A DNA stretch of 45,856 nucleotides from Ophioceras dolichostomum (lineage: Eukaryota > Ascomycota > Sordariomycetes > Magnaporthales > Ophioceraceae), in assembly GCA_003049485.1 (NCBI GenBank), contig PYST01000310.1:1-45856 (forward strand), written 5' to 3'. The notes under the pieces were generated by a model, which was not told the origin of the DNA, made no database searches, and worked only from the letters and a program-made list of their open reading frames with translations. This document shows positions 32,700 to 42,976 of the stretch, one piece after another (the stretch's first letter is position 1; each line of letters opens with the position of its first letter). Made by a program: the position numbers and the translations under genes.

Positions 32700-34618
32700 C
32701 TAGTGGCCAGGAGAGTGGCCGTCACTCCCGCCAGTGGCCGCAACAGCGAAGTTCTTCTCTTGGCAGCGGGCGAGGAAGGCACCCTGCCTGGCCACGTCGG
32801 CCAGCTTGCCTATGACGACCTTGTTCCCACGCACGAAGCCCAGCGTGGCGTAAGGGATCTTGACCTCGGCGCAGAACTCCTGCACCAGCCTCTGCGTGGC
32901 GCGCAGGTTGTGGCGCGGGATGCGGGGGAACATGTGGTGGATGGCCTGGAACTGCAGGCCCCCGTGGAAGAAGTCCAGCCAGGGGGGGCAGTCCACGTCC
33001 ATCGTGGTGCGCAACATGCGCTGCGGGAACGACTCGGTCGGGCCCAGGTCCGCCGTGCTCATGGCGAAGTGCGACAGCGTGAGCTGCGCATGCAGGGGCA
33101 TCGTCACCCAGTGGCTCAGCATCACGTACCAGAAGCGGCCCCAGTTGCTGTCTATCGACGAGTACACGATGCAGTAGCCGTACCAGTACCAGAAGAACAC
33201 ATGCCCCGCGAGCTCCAGGTAGCGGTGCCACCATGCAGGGCCCTTTCGAGGCACCTTGCCGAAGAGCAGGAACTGGAGGCTCAGCCGGTAGAGGTTGAAA
33301 CGGCCGAAGAGCAGAATGATGTAGAAGAGGTAGTGCTGCATGGACACCAGAGCCTTGGCGAGGGCATCGTACTCCATGACGCGCTCGTAGAAGGTCGAGC
33401 GCAGGTCGCCGAAGAAACGATGCGTCACGGCCAAGAAGGGCAGATACTCGATGTCGGGGTCGTGTTCGGGCGAGTTCGTCACGATGTGGTGCACATTGTG
33501 GTTGTGCTTCCACCAGCCGAGCGAGAGGCCGGCCAGGAAGTCGCCGATGATGATGCCGATCACGGTATCGACGTGGAAGTTGTGGGTCACGCCGATGTGG
33601 CCCGAGTCGTGCGCACTGAAGACGAGCTGGTGCCAGAACATGCCCATGAACACGCCGCTGGTCGCATACCAGCCCCAATGCAGGAACAGCAGCATCCCTG
33701 CGAATAACAGGGAGTACCGGGTGCACTCCACGGCGTACGAGCTGTAGCTACAGTCGTAGAGCCCTGCAGCCTTGATCCGCTCATGCAGCTCCCGGTACCT
33801 CTTCACGATGTACTGCTGCGTTGCCTCGTCGAGCGAGGGGTATGTCGCGAGGTCGAGCTTGATCTCCTCCCTCGTGAGCGAGTCTAGAAATGCCATTCCA
33901 TCCGGCAACTCCTCGGGTTCGAGAGAGGCGGCGGTCAGATCGGCGGATGTATCGGATGTCGCGTCAGTCTCTGGTCTCTGCCAGGTCCGCTTCCTGGCGC
34001 CCAACTTCTGTTCCTCCTTTCCCTCCCCGAGGAGCTCGGGCTCTCTGACATCAAATACGGGAGAGGGCGAGCGAGACAACGAAGAGTTGGAGTCCGATGG
34101 GGGGCTTGGGGGAGGCGAATCCTCGGACGCGCAGTATGGCTGGAAGACCCCGCCCTGAATTGGCGGCAGAAAATTCTTCCAGTAGCCCTCGATGCGGCCA
34201 ATGCGGTACCTCTCCATGATCTGGCGGGCCTCCTTCGAATGGTAACTGACAAGCCATGGTTCGCCTCGTTAGCTGATGCTAACTAAGTGCTTACTTAAAT
34301 TTCGCAGGTAGGTAATGTAAGGGAGAGAGAAGAGGGAGAGGGGGAGGGGTATAGGATCGTCACTCACACTGTAACTTCGTCCGTGGCATCTTTCCCGATC
34401 ATATGCCGGATGGAAATGTCGCCTCCCGGATGGTACGGCAGCCATGCGTCAACCTTGAGGACGAATTGATTCACTATAATGATGCTTCTTCCGTCGGCAA
34501 TCAAGCCCTCGATCTGGCGCCGGGTCATCAACGGGAAGTTTCTCTTCCCCGGCTTCTTCTCGCTGGGAGCAGTGGCCAAAGCCGGAGCGGCAGCAGGTTC
34601 GACATCTGCGGCGGCCAT
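32700..34618 (-). CDS. Delta-8 sphingolipid desaturase with N-terminal cytochrome b5
   Basis: Two exons (34618-34368 and 34245-32700) give 598 residues. The cytochrome b5 domain (about 28-100) has the heme-binding HPGG at 63-66 and a second His at 86, created across the intron as TVYHSKEA. The membrane desaturase domain has HDSGH at 296-300, HNHNVHH at 331-337 and QAIHH at 517-521; Gln opening the third box marks front-end desaturases. Hydrophobic segments (LLFAGMLLFLHWGW, IIIGDFLAGLSLGWW, VFFWYWYGYCIVY) should span the ER membrane. In fungi this family introduces the delta-8 double bond of the sphingoid base of glucosylceramide, an inference from family membership. A Ser/Pro/Glu-rich linker (about 120-190) separates the two domains. 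The MAAADVEP start is the first ATG that gives a sensible b5 N-terminus. Confidence 0.93.
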
Positions 34619-35363
34619 GTGTGTGGTGGTGGACGAGCTTGGCCTCGCCCAGTCTGTTCCCGGGTCTACGACGTAAGGGACTGGCCAGACATCCAGATAC
34701 GCACCGCGGAGAGGACCGGGAGGACTTATAAGGACAACAAATACCAAAAACTCCGGAGCTCGGAATCGTGCAATCCGATGGTTCATGGCCTGATAAAGTA
34801 TCTTCACCGCCCGCCGCGAACTGCTGCAAGCTTTCGGGCTGTGGGGCCCCTGCAGAGGGGTGGTGGTCCACCGCCTGTCCAACAAGGCCAATAAACGGAA
34901 AATGGTCCCTGAAATCGGACCCATCTAACGATCGCAGTGCCCAGCCAGTCAGCCACAGCACGTTATCAGTTCCAGGTTGTCAACTGGTGGCCGGAATTCT
35001 TCGCCATTGGTCCCGGATTCTGCACCTTGTGTCTTACGCTGGCTGACGACGACACACTCCATATATCGGGATGTTCAGGGTCCTGATTTCCTTGGTCACC
35101 GACAACATCGTATTGCATCTGGGTTTTCCCTACCCAGCATGCTGAAAAAGGATGCCTAAAGCGGGCAAAGGTCCCTGAATTCTCATCACAACGTCCAAGA
35201 GACGTTCTAAATTGGGGAAAAGCATGCGAGATAAGAAGTTGAAGAGGTGGGTAGAAAGAACAAACACAGCCCAAACAATACCCCATTTTACGCTCTTGCT
35301 TCAACTCTCGACCTAGATAGTTTCCAGTCTCTCCCCAGTCTCTCCCCCCCTTGCCTGAGCCCC
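34619..35363. other. Promoter of the desaturase and 3' region of the next minus-strand gene
   Basis: No independent gene was recognised. The frames that extend upstream of the desaturase ATG lack b5-like sequence, so I treat them as leader. The stretch 35160-35363 probably includes the 3' UTR of the Gly/Met-rich gene ending at 35364. Confidence 0.5.
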
Positions 35364-36120
35364 TCAACAAGATCTCCAACAGACACCGCCGGCACCGTTA
35401 CCACCAGAGATTTGATGGACGTGGCCCGGGCAAGTGAACACGCCGCCGCCGCTGCAAGCGCACCCAGACACGACGGCATGGTTCCCACCAAAGCCTCCCT
35501 GCTGCTGCTGCTGGCCACCGGAGGTCGGGTACGTAACAACGAAGTTCGGGATAGCAGCCGTAGCATTACCACCACCACCGTTCCCTCCTCCTCCGCCTCC
35601 TCCCATGCCCATGCCCATTCCCATTCCCATACCAATACCCCCCATCCCCATCCCCATCCCCATCCCTCCTCCAGCTGCGCCGCCACCACCACCAGCAATC
35701 CCCATAGGACACTGCACGCATCCCCCGACCAGTCCACCAGCACCACACCTCCCCTGCTGTCCCTGCTGCCCCTGCACCCCCTGATGCTGATGCTGCTGCT
35801 GCTGCTGCTGGCTCCCCTGCACGCTCACAAGCGGCGCCGAGAACACATTCACCGTCGCCATCTGCGGGTGCTGCAGCCTCCCCATTACGGGCGCCTGCGC
35901 GTGGCCGCACAGATGCAGCACCTCGGGCAGCCCCGCCGTCGGCGTCGGGTGGAAGCACAGCCCGCCGCACGTGGTGGGGACGCCGACGCCGAGGGGGCTG
36001 GCGTGGCATCCTCCCCCCTGGTGATGCTGATGCTGCGGGAGGGTGGTGAGGTAGCCGTGGCCTTGTGCGCTGTTTAGGGCGAGGGCGAGGCGCATGCGGT
36101 AGAGGAGCGCTCCGAGGCCG
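35364..36120 (-). CDS. Gly/Met/Gln-rich protein of unknown function (main exon, 5' end unresolved)
   Basis: The exon begins after a strong acceptor (CTCTACAG, with a CTAAC branch site about 50 nt upstream) and runs 252 codons to the stop. It starts GLGALLYRMRLALALNSAQGHGYLTT, a probable amphipathic helix, then a Cys/His-containing section (TTCGGLCFHPTP, VLHLCGHAQAP, MATVNVFSAPLVSV), poly-Gln, and a long GMGMGMG/poly-Gly stretch. It ends with a second Cys-rich part (SGCACSGGGVFTCPGH). The 5' exon is ambiguous. A 59-nt exon at 36935-36877 (MMVGGNPDIDDLGWSIKVQ) joins in phase across a 756-bp intron to give 271 residues. Alternatively a 16-nt segment at 36276-36261 before a good GTAAGT donor encodes DYGAYG in the right frame but lacks a start. 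No family was recognised. Confidence 0.5.
35600..35665 (-). repeat. GMG-encoding hexamer run
   Basis: Tandem CCCATT/CCCATG-type hexamers, read on the minus strand, encode alternating Gly and Met with one Ile within the unknown protein. The DNA is internally repetitive and likely to vary in length between strains. Confidence 0.75.
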
Positions 36121-37366
36121 CTGTAGAGGAGAGGGCGGCAGGGACCGCGGTAGGTGGTTGGTTAGTCGCGAGGGACTCATATGACTACTCGAACTGACTT
36201 GGCGTCCTAACTGACTGACTGGGTACCGAGGTAGGTAGGTATGAAATGCGGTTGACTTACCCGTACGCGCCATAGTCTAGATGTTTCACGGTGTAGGTAG
36301 GTAGGTCGGTGCAATGTCAGCAGCTTTCTATGTGATCGGGCTTGACTACCGAGGAGTTGGAATCGACGACACGAACCGTAGTCTGGGAAAGGGATGAATG
36401 TATAGCGCGCTATTGCTTGATACATTTTTCTTCCTCGATCTGGGCACTCGGGTTCAACTCTGAGCCAACACTCGATCTCCAAAGTGTCTTGCAGGATGAA
36501 GAAGAGGTGGAGGGGAAAATAATGCTGGTACTCCGTCGCCTCTGGTGGCCGCCACGTCGATTAGATAGCAGTCGGAGGGTGCCAGTCTTTGTGACGTGTT
36601 TCCCGCAGGCTTCCGGTATCACGAACCCAGCTCAGCCTTAGATCCAGTTGGGTGCACGGAGGCTTGACTGGGTTTGCTTCGCTTTTCCCGGCTACCTGCC
36701 TCAGCTGTCGGGTCATACTTTAGGTGTGTTGGCGATCTCATGACCACTAGCAAGCACGACAGACATGTAGAAAGCAGCAAGCTGGCCACTGCTGCGCACG
36801 ACCAAACATCAACCCATGACTGAAATAGATAAAGGCCGGGTGAGGTAGCACGTAGCCGGAGGGCTGTGGCACGTACTATTGCACCTTGATAGACCACCCC
36901 AGGTCGTCAATATCGGGATTGCCGCCGACCATCATGGCTTGACGTCTACCCCTGAGCGAGAGTGGGCGGCACACCATCAAACAAAAGAACGAGCCACCAG
37001 CAGAAGAAGGGCTACGGCGTCTTATTTTCTGCTTTTGTTGCTGCCATATCTATAATTACCCGGTCCTATAATCGAGGTACATGCAGAAGGGGCAAGCAGA
37101 AGAGACAAGAAAAATCTCCTCTCCAAAAAAAGCGAACGCGAGAATAGGCGCCGTCGCCTATGGTTCTATCTCTCTCCCCATCTGTGTCTCGCTTGCGCTC
37201 TACCGCGGATCAACCCACTAATTCTTCTCTCCCCCCATGCTACGCGCTTGCATGTTGTTCATAGACGGATCCAGCGAGAAAAAAAAAAAAAAAACTAGAG
37301 TACAAAAAAGATACACTCACCCCAAACACCGGAATGAACGAAAACGATTCAGACACCACGCTACCT
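36121..37366. other. Upstream region of the Gly/Met-rich gene and 3' region of LPD1
   Basis: Contains the candidate 5' exons of the gene at 35364: 36261-36276, and 36877-36935 starting ATGATGG with donor GTACGT. A minus-strand frame at 36619-36820 encodes a hydrophobic stretch (SCAAVASLLLSTCLSCLLVV) after a TATTTCAG acceptor-like site, so a separate small membrane-protein gene cannot be excluded. A 16-A run lies at 37279-37294, just past the LPD1 stop. Nothing else was recognised. Confidence 0.45.
36877..36935 (-). other. Candidate first coding exon (unassigned)
   Basis: ATGATGG start, 19 codons plus two bases, then donor GTACGT. The encoded MMVGGNPDIDDLGWSIKVQ looks like coding sequence. 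It joins in phase to the exon at 36120; by using an earlier GTGCAA donor it could instead join in frame to the hydrophobic segment starting near 36820. Transcript data are needed to choose. Confidence 0.35.
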
Positions 37367-39237
37367 TCAGAAGTGGATGGCCTTGGCGTGGGTGGCCATG
37401 GCAGCCTCCTTGAACGCCTCGGCCAGCGTGGGATGGGCGTGGCAGGTCCTGGCGATGTCCTCAGTCGAGGCGCCGTACTCCAGGGCAAGGGTACCCTCGG
37501 CGATCATCTCGCCGGCGTTGGGGCCGATAATGTGCACACCCAGCAAGCGGTCCGTCTCAGGGTCGGCCAGCATCTTGACCATTCCCTCAGTGTCGAGGTT
37601 GGTCTTGGCGCGGGAGTTGGCGCTAAAGGGGAAAGTGCCAACGCGGTACTTGGTGCCCGCCTTCTGCAAGTCCTGTTCGCTCTGGCCGACCCAGGCAACC
37701 TCGGGGTAAGTGTACATCACCGACGGGATGCAGCCGTAGTTGACGTGACCGTAGCCCTTCTTGATGAATTCAACAACGGCGACGGCCTCCTCCTCGGCCT
37801 TGTGCGCCAGCATAGGGCCGAAGGTGGCGTCGCCCACGCAGCGGATGTGGGGGAGCTTGGTGCGGTACTCGGAGTCGATGATCACACGGCCGCGGTCATC
37901 CAGCTCAAGTCCGATGTTCTCCAGACCTAGACCGCCGGTGTACGGGCGACGGCCGATGGCGACGAGTACGACCTCAGACTCGATCTAAAAATATCCAGTC
38001 AGCACTGACCGCGTGCCTAAAGGCGGGGAAAGGATAACGAGAAGGATACCGTACCGTCTCCTGCTTGCCGCCCTTGGCCGCATCAACCTCAAGCTTGATC
38101 TTGTCACCGGTGGTGTCTCCGCTGACGACCTTGGTGTTCAGCTTGAAGTTGATGCCTTGCTTCTTCAGGATCTTTTGCGCCTGCTTGGCGATCTCCGTGT
38201 CCATGCCGGGGCCGCCGATCTGGCCCAGGAACTCGACGACGGTGACCTTGGAGCCCAGCCTCAACCAAACCGACGCCATCTCCAGACCGATGATACCGCC
38301 GCCGATGACAGTGAGGCTCTCTGGCACCTTCTCGAGCGCGATGGCGCCCGTGCTGGTCACCACCCTCTTCTCGTCGATCTCGAGCCCGGGGAAAGGGGTC
38401 GCCTCGCTGCCAGTCGCGATCAGGATGTTCTTGCCCACGCGAGTGGTCTCGCCGCCGTCGTTGAGCGCCACCTTGATCTCGTTCTCGCCCGCGAAGGAGC
38501 CAGTGCCCTTGAGGTACTCGACGCCGTTCTTCTTTAGCAGGAACTCGACACCCTTGGTCAGGCCGCTGACGGAGGTCTCCTTCGCCTTCATGAGCTGTTG
38601 CAGGTTGAGCTTCACGTCGCCCACCTCGATTCCGCGCGGCTTCGTGTCGTGCATGATCTGGTGGTAGAGGTGGGAGTTGTTGAGCAGCGACTTGGACGGG
38701 ATGCAGCCGACGTTTAGGCATGTGCCGCCGAGCGTTCCGCGCTTTTCGATGCAGGTAACCTAGCGGGAGTGGACGCCGGCAAAGGTCAATTGGTTGTCGG
38801 TGAGCGGTGTTGGGCATGGGAGAATCATACCTTCAGGCCCTCCTGGCCAGCCTTGATGGCGGCGACATAGCCGGCGACACCACCGCCGATGATGACGAGG
38901 TCCTTCTGCTCTACTCCCGACACATGTCCACAAGCGTCAGTTTCAGGTTCGGAGCGAGCAGTTCGGAAGCTTCCATTGTCACGCAGATGCAAGCTCGGAC
39001 TAACCAGATTCCGTCGCATATGAGCGTCGCCATCTTGACAGCGATGATGGCGCGACAATTGACGGGAGACTGGCACAGAAACACCTCTCTGTCAGCGACT
39101 TTGACCTCCTGACGTCGGCGGTTCGCGTAGGCTTGGCAAGGGACACTCGAGATCCGGATCCGGGATGGGACTCACGATGACTGTTTCCTGAATGCCGTGC
39201 GCGCAGCAGGCCCGGATATTAATCTGGTAGACAACAT
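37367..39237 (-). CDS. LPD1: Dihydrolipoamide dehydrogenase, mitochondrial (E3)
   Basis: Five exons (39237-39176, 39069-39005, 38910-38831, 38759-38055, 37984-37367) give 509 residues. The enzyme reoxidises dihydrolipoamide with FAD and NAD+ in the pyruvate, 2-oxoglutarate and branched-chain dehydrogenase complexes and in glycine cleavage. The first two exons encode a mitochondrial presequence (MLSTRLISGPAARTAFRKQ, then SLSRWRRSYATES). Then come the FAD motif GGGVAG near 51-56, the redox disulfide in CLNVGC (C83/C88), the NAD motif GGGIIG near 222-227, a second FAD segment CVGDATFGPMLAHKAEEE, and the catalytic HAHPTLAE (H488, E493) of the dimer partner. Length and motifs are standard. The acceptor before exon 3 is a tandem GAGTAG, so a Val may be inserted optionally at the presequence junction. 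Confidence 0.97.
38911..38916 (-). other. NAGNAG tandem splice acceptor in LPD1
   Basis: The intron before exon 3 ends GGGAGTAG. Using the distal AG gives YATES-EQKDL; using the proximal AG gives YATES-VEQKDL. The distal choice resembles fungal orthologues better. Both keep the frame, and the difference lies beside the expected presequence cleavage site. Confidence 0.6.
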
Positions 39238-39802
39238 CTTGTGGTATTTGTGAAACTGGAAGCAAAAACGCCGGCAAGGGCTGTTTCCGTCGAGGATATG
39301 AGGTAGTGCGTCAATGGTCGTTGGAGGTTGAAAGGAGCTTGGTCGGAGCTTCTGGCCGGGTTAAAGCGTACTTTTTTTCTGCTAGTTCCATGCGCGAAAA
39401 AGTTCGCTGCCTAATATTTGTGGCAACAATCTCTGCACGCCGCCCGCCCGTCCGTGCATTCCCGGTGTCGCCTCCGCTTGTCCCTGCCAGAGCCCACCCC
39501 AAGCCTCGGGACTTCTCGATTCTAAGCCGTCCGTATCCTACCCGTACATCTTACAAATTCGATCATCCCTCCAGTTGCTCCTACGTACGAGCCAATACTT
39601 GAAGAAATCAATTCATCCCGTGACCCCATCACATTGGCGATGCCCGCGTTTCATTACAATTTCAGGGGCAAATCTTATCCAATAAGCAGAGGGGAAGTAG
39701 GTATGTAGTAGGTGTACGTTAACAAATAGCGCCGAAGCGGCAGCTTTGGTACCTGTAGGGAGGTAGTTAAGCAACCGCCGGAACAAGAACTGTTTGTCGC
39801 GA
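39238..39802. other. LPD1 promoter and SGD1 3' region
   Basis: LPD1 and SGD1 are both on the minus strand, so this 565-bp interval holds the LPD1 promoter and leader and the SGD1 3' UTR. The stretch 39420-39590 is C/T-rich on the plus strand. No other gene or motif was recognised. Confidence 0.5.
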
Positions 39803-42591
39803 TCATCCATCCTCCTGGGCTTGAAGGATGGCATTCTCGAGAATCTGCTCTGCGACTCTGCAGCTTTGTCGAACGATGTGCGTGTTCGCCTTGCTCCCAG
39901 CCAGATCCGATTTCCGCAACACCTTCTTCAGGAAGTACTTCAAGCCCCTGGCAAGATCAGGCCCGTCTGCAGCAACCCTGAACATTTTCTGGATACCCTC
40001 GTCGGGGCCGCCACCGTTACTGGCAGTTGTCTTCGCCTTCGCCTCCGCCTCGAGCATGGCCGTGATGAGCAGTACCTCAACGAGGGCCCGCGTCTTGGGC
40101 CTGAGGTAGACCAGGTTAAGGCACTTTAGGATCTGCAGACCCAGCACACCCTCTGCGACCAGCGACCCATACATCTTGGCCACATTCACGATGCGCCGCA
40201 GCTCCGTGGCCTCATCCTCGTCACCATCGCCACCGTCGTCATCGTCGGCTGCCTCGCCAAACAGGGACTCGCCGAGCCGCCGGAAGAGCTTCCAAAGCGC
40301 ATCCTGGAACGCCCACCGCACCTTGCGGTCGGAGCAGAGCCGGCGCGCCACCAGGGCGTAGTAGGGGTTGTACTGCTGCTCCGAGCCAGCGCAGCGAAGC
40401 AGCACGTTTGGAATTTCTCGCTGTCTGTCCTTGTTCAGCCGGATCTTCAGCACACGGTGCTGCGCGTCATCGCAGTCCGTCGCCGACATGATAGCCACGA
40501 ATATTGAGCGCCTAACGTCCGTGTTCATCATCTGTTCCCTCGCGAGCACAGAAACGTCCACAGCGCCGACCTGGCCAAAACCATCACCGAAGGAACTTTC
40601 GTTGTCGGATTCGGCATCCCCCTCATCAGCCTCCTCGGTTGCCTTATTGGGCTTTGCCGAGTCCGCCTTCGTGGCGCCCGCCCAGCTCGAGCCGACCAAC
40701 CACCACTTGCCCCTCTTGTCGGACTCCTCGATGTCTCTCAACCCTATCCGCAGTGGCTCCGTTGATTTGAGTTTCCTCGAGTTCATAGAGCCGAGGAGCT
40801 TCCGCATCCTCACCGTGTGCTCGGTTACCACAGCGGATGAGTTCACGCCGGCCTTCATCTTGTTGTTCTTCAGATCGTTGATCGTTTCGATCATAAACTT
40901 GGTCCGCACAGAGATGTTCTGCTCTCCAGTTCTCTCCATAGCCGGGCGGATCAGTGCCACAATGTCCTTGAGAGCCATGGGGTCATCCTGGCGAAGGGAC
41001 GTGCCGCACATGCGTATAACTCGCAGCAGCAGCTCTGCGTTTAGCTCTGAGAGCTCTTCTAGGAACAGTCGGATGTAGTCGAACAGTAAAGTACTACCAA
41101 TCAACTGGAAGTTGTACAATTCGGACAGGAAGGTGACCAAGTTTGAAGCCTCCTTTGAGACTTCTGGTTGCTCGCGGGAGCGGACCACCGCTCTCTCATA
41201 GAGCTCCTTGAACCTCTCGGTTGTCACCTGGACAAGGTGTGCACCGAAATCCATGCCGATAACTCGGTAGACGGCAGTGGCGAAGCCGGCGGTGAGGATC
41301 AGTAGTGTGTCTGGTAGGCTGGAAGGATTGCAAATCTGAACTAGCAGAAGGTCGGAAATGATAGACGTGACGTGTTGTCTAGGGTGTTCCCGGTAGAGCT
41401 TCTCGATGTCGCCAAGAATCGAAATCATGTTAGCCTCAGTGAGCCTGTTGATGAGGCCCTGCGTCTGCCTCCGTATCCTTAGGGTCGACTCTTGGTCTGA
41501 ACCTGTGTGCCCCCGCTGTGACGGTGGAACGTATTTCGCCGTGACTGCTCCAGACGTCGGAGCCACGTACGGGTTCTCCCGCTTCTGCTTCTGCTGCTTC
41601 GATTGTTTCGGCGGCGACCCATCTTCGTCGCTTTCTGAGTCGAAGCCCTCAAACTCGTCGTCCTCGACATCTAGATCATCATCCTCGTCGAAATGTTCGT
41701 CGTCCAAGCTTTCATCTTCCAACTCGTCCAAGTCTGAAGGAGCCTCGCCGTCTGAACTGTCGAGATCATCATCATCACCACCAGCATCATTGTCGTCGTC
41801 GTCGTCGTCGCCAAGATCAAGTCCACCCATATCCTCGCTATCGTCGTCCGACTCGCCCTCTTGCTGAAGGCCATCAACAACAGACGAAGCAGCAGCCTTC
41901 CGGCGCTTCTCCGCAAGCCACTCGTCTGCCTCCGTCTTCCTCTTTTTCCTCTCGTGCGCCTCCTCATCGTCGAAGAGGCCATCGATCTCACCCAGCAGGT
42001 CGCCAAGACCATCTTCCTTGAAGGACTGCGGCAGCTGTTTCCGCCGCTTCAGACCCAGCTTCCTCTCGAGATCGGCAATTTCGGAGTCGTCCTCGGCAAG
42101 CTTTTGGCGTACTGCTTTCGAAACCACCGGGCCGCTTCCGGTTGCGTCCTCCTCATCTTCTTCAGAGTCCACGCCATCTTCTGATACACCTGAGGCTGTC
42201 TCTGAATCTGGCTCCGGCTCCGGCTCCGGCTCGCGCTTCCGTTTCAAAATGGACTTCGGCGGCGCCTTGGTCGGTGGCGGTGTTGGCTTCCTGACATCAT
42301 CACCGAGTTTATGTTGGTCCCGTTTCGCTGGGAGCGCTGGAGTGCTTCGAGCCGGCGGACCCGGGGGACCTCGGCGAGGCCCCTTTGCCGCTGACCTCGC
42401 AGCCTTCCTGAGGTCCTTCCTAGACGGCTGGAGTGATCGAGAGTTTCGGGAAGAGTGCTTGAATGGTGCTGTCCGTTGTCCAATTTGCCAAGTTAGCGAT
42501 CGCAGCAGCTCTCAGAGGATATATACAAGCAGACAGACCAACCTTCGACACCGATTCCACGGAGGAGGCTCGAGGGTAGAGATGGACCCAT
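39803..42591 (-). CDS. SGD1: Sgd1/NOM1 nucleolar MIF4G-MA3 protein
   Basis: Two exons (42591-42543 and 42468-39803) give 904 residues. The intron has donor GTTGGT, a CTAAC branch and an ACAG acceptor, and joins MGPSLPSSLLRGIGVE to APFKHSS. The N-terminal third is basic then very acidic (PSRKDLRKAARSAAK, KSILKRKRE, long Asp/Glu runs), typical of nucleolar factors. A MIF4G-type helical domain starts near 345 (LRIRRQTQGLINRLTEANMI) with VYRVIGMDFGAHLVQ. An MA3 domain starts near 660 (TDVRRSIFVAIMSATDCDDA) with LNKDRQREIPNVLLRCAGSE. Sgd1/NOM1 partners an eIF4A-like DEAD-box helicase (Fal1 in yeast) in early 18S rRNA processing. The first-exon model is reasonable but not proven; the large exon is certain. 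Confidence 0.9.
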
Positions 42592-42660
42592 CGTGACTTC
42601 AGCATTCGCACGTAATCATACGCGACGAGCTTCAATGGTCGCGAGCATCCGATCCGCCTA

Positions 42661-42696
42661 GGGAATTTTCTGGGGTTTTTGGGGGTTTTTTGGGGG
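42661..42696 (+). other. G-quadruplex-like tract of T5-6G4-5 units
   Basis: Four G-runs of 3, 4, 5 and 5 are separated by 8, 5 and 6 bases, mostly T. It fits a relaxed quadruplex pattern and lies 70-105 bp upstream of the SGD1 ATG, on the strand opposite its mRNA. Folding is a prediction only. Confidence 0.45.
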
Positions 42697-42819
42697 AGTT
42701 TTTTTTTCTTCCCCCAACTGAGGAGTGGGGTCGAATGACGAGATGATGCCCACAGCGGGACAGCACCCGATGGGACGATCAAGACCGCACTAAAAAAAAG
42801 TTCGGCCTACGCTAAAGCC

Positions 42820-42828
42820 AACCCTAAA
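42820..42828 (+). promoter_or_regulatory. Telobox-like motif AACCCTAAA
   Basis: Matches the ARCCCTAA core recognised by Tbf1-type factors, which in several fungi sit at promoters of ribosome-related genes. It lies 229 bp from the SGD1 start and 149 bp from the SRP14 start. Binding is inferred. Confidence 0.45.
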
Positions 42829-42976
42829 TTCAACGTCGCTCAACTGCGGGGCAGCCTTCCACGGGTCCATTCAGCCCGGGCAGGTCGAGGATCTTGCGCC
42901 AGAACGACTTCGGCTCCGAGGGACGAGAAACCTCCAAAGCACTACTATCTTGGGCGACTAGATTCCGCCCGGAACC

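Larger units (their letters stand above)
42592..42976. promoter_or_regulatory. Divergent SGD1-SRP14 promoter
   Basis: Only 385 bp separate the two start codons, so the genes share their promoter region. It contains a G-tract cluster at 42661-42696, a T-run followed by C-run at 42699-42716, and a telobox-like AACCCTAAA at 42820-42828. No TATA-like box was identified. Confidence 0.7.

Noticed and set aside
32697..33707. 336-codon plus-strand frame
   Set aside because: Antisense to the desaturase; all recognisable histidine boxes are on the minus strand.
35247..36077. 276-codon plus-strand frame
   Set aside because: Antisense to the GMG-rich exon; its His/Pro/Leu runs mirror the repeat on the other strand.
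36261..36273. ATG GCG CGT ACG as the true start of the Gly/Met-rich gene (MART...)
   Set aside because: Splicing from its GTAAGT donor to the strong acceptor at 36121 gives the wrong frame; only a poor CGGAG acceptor would rescue it.
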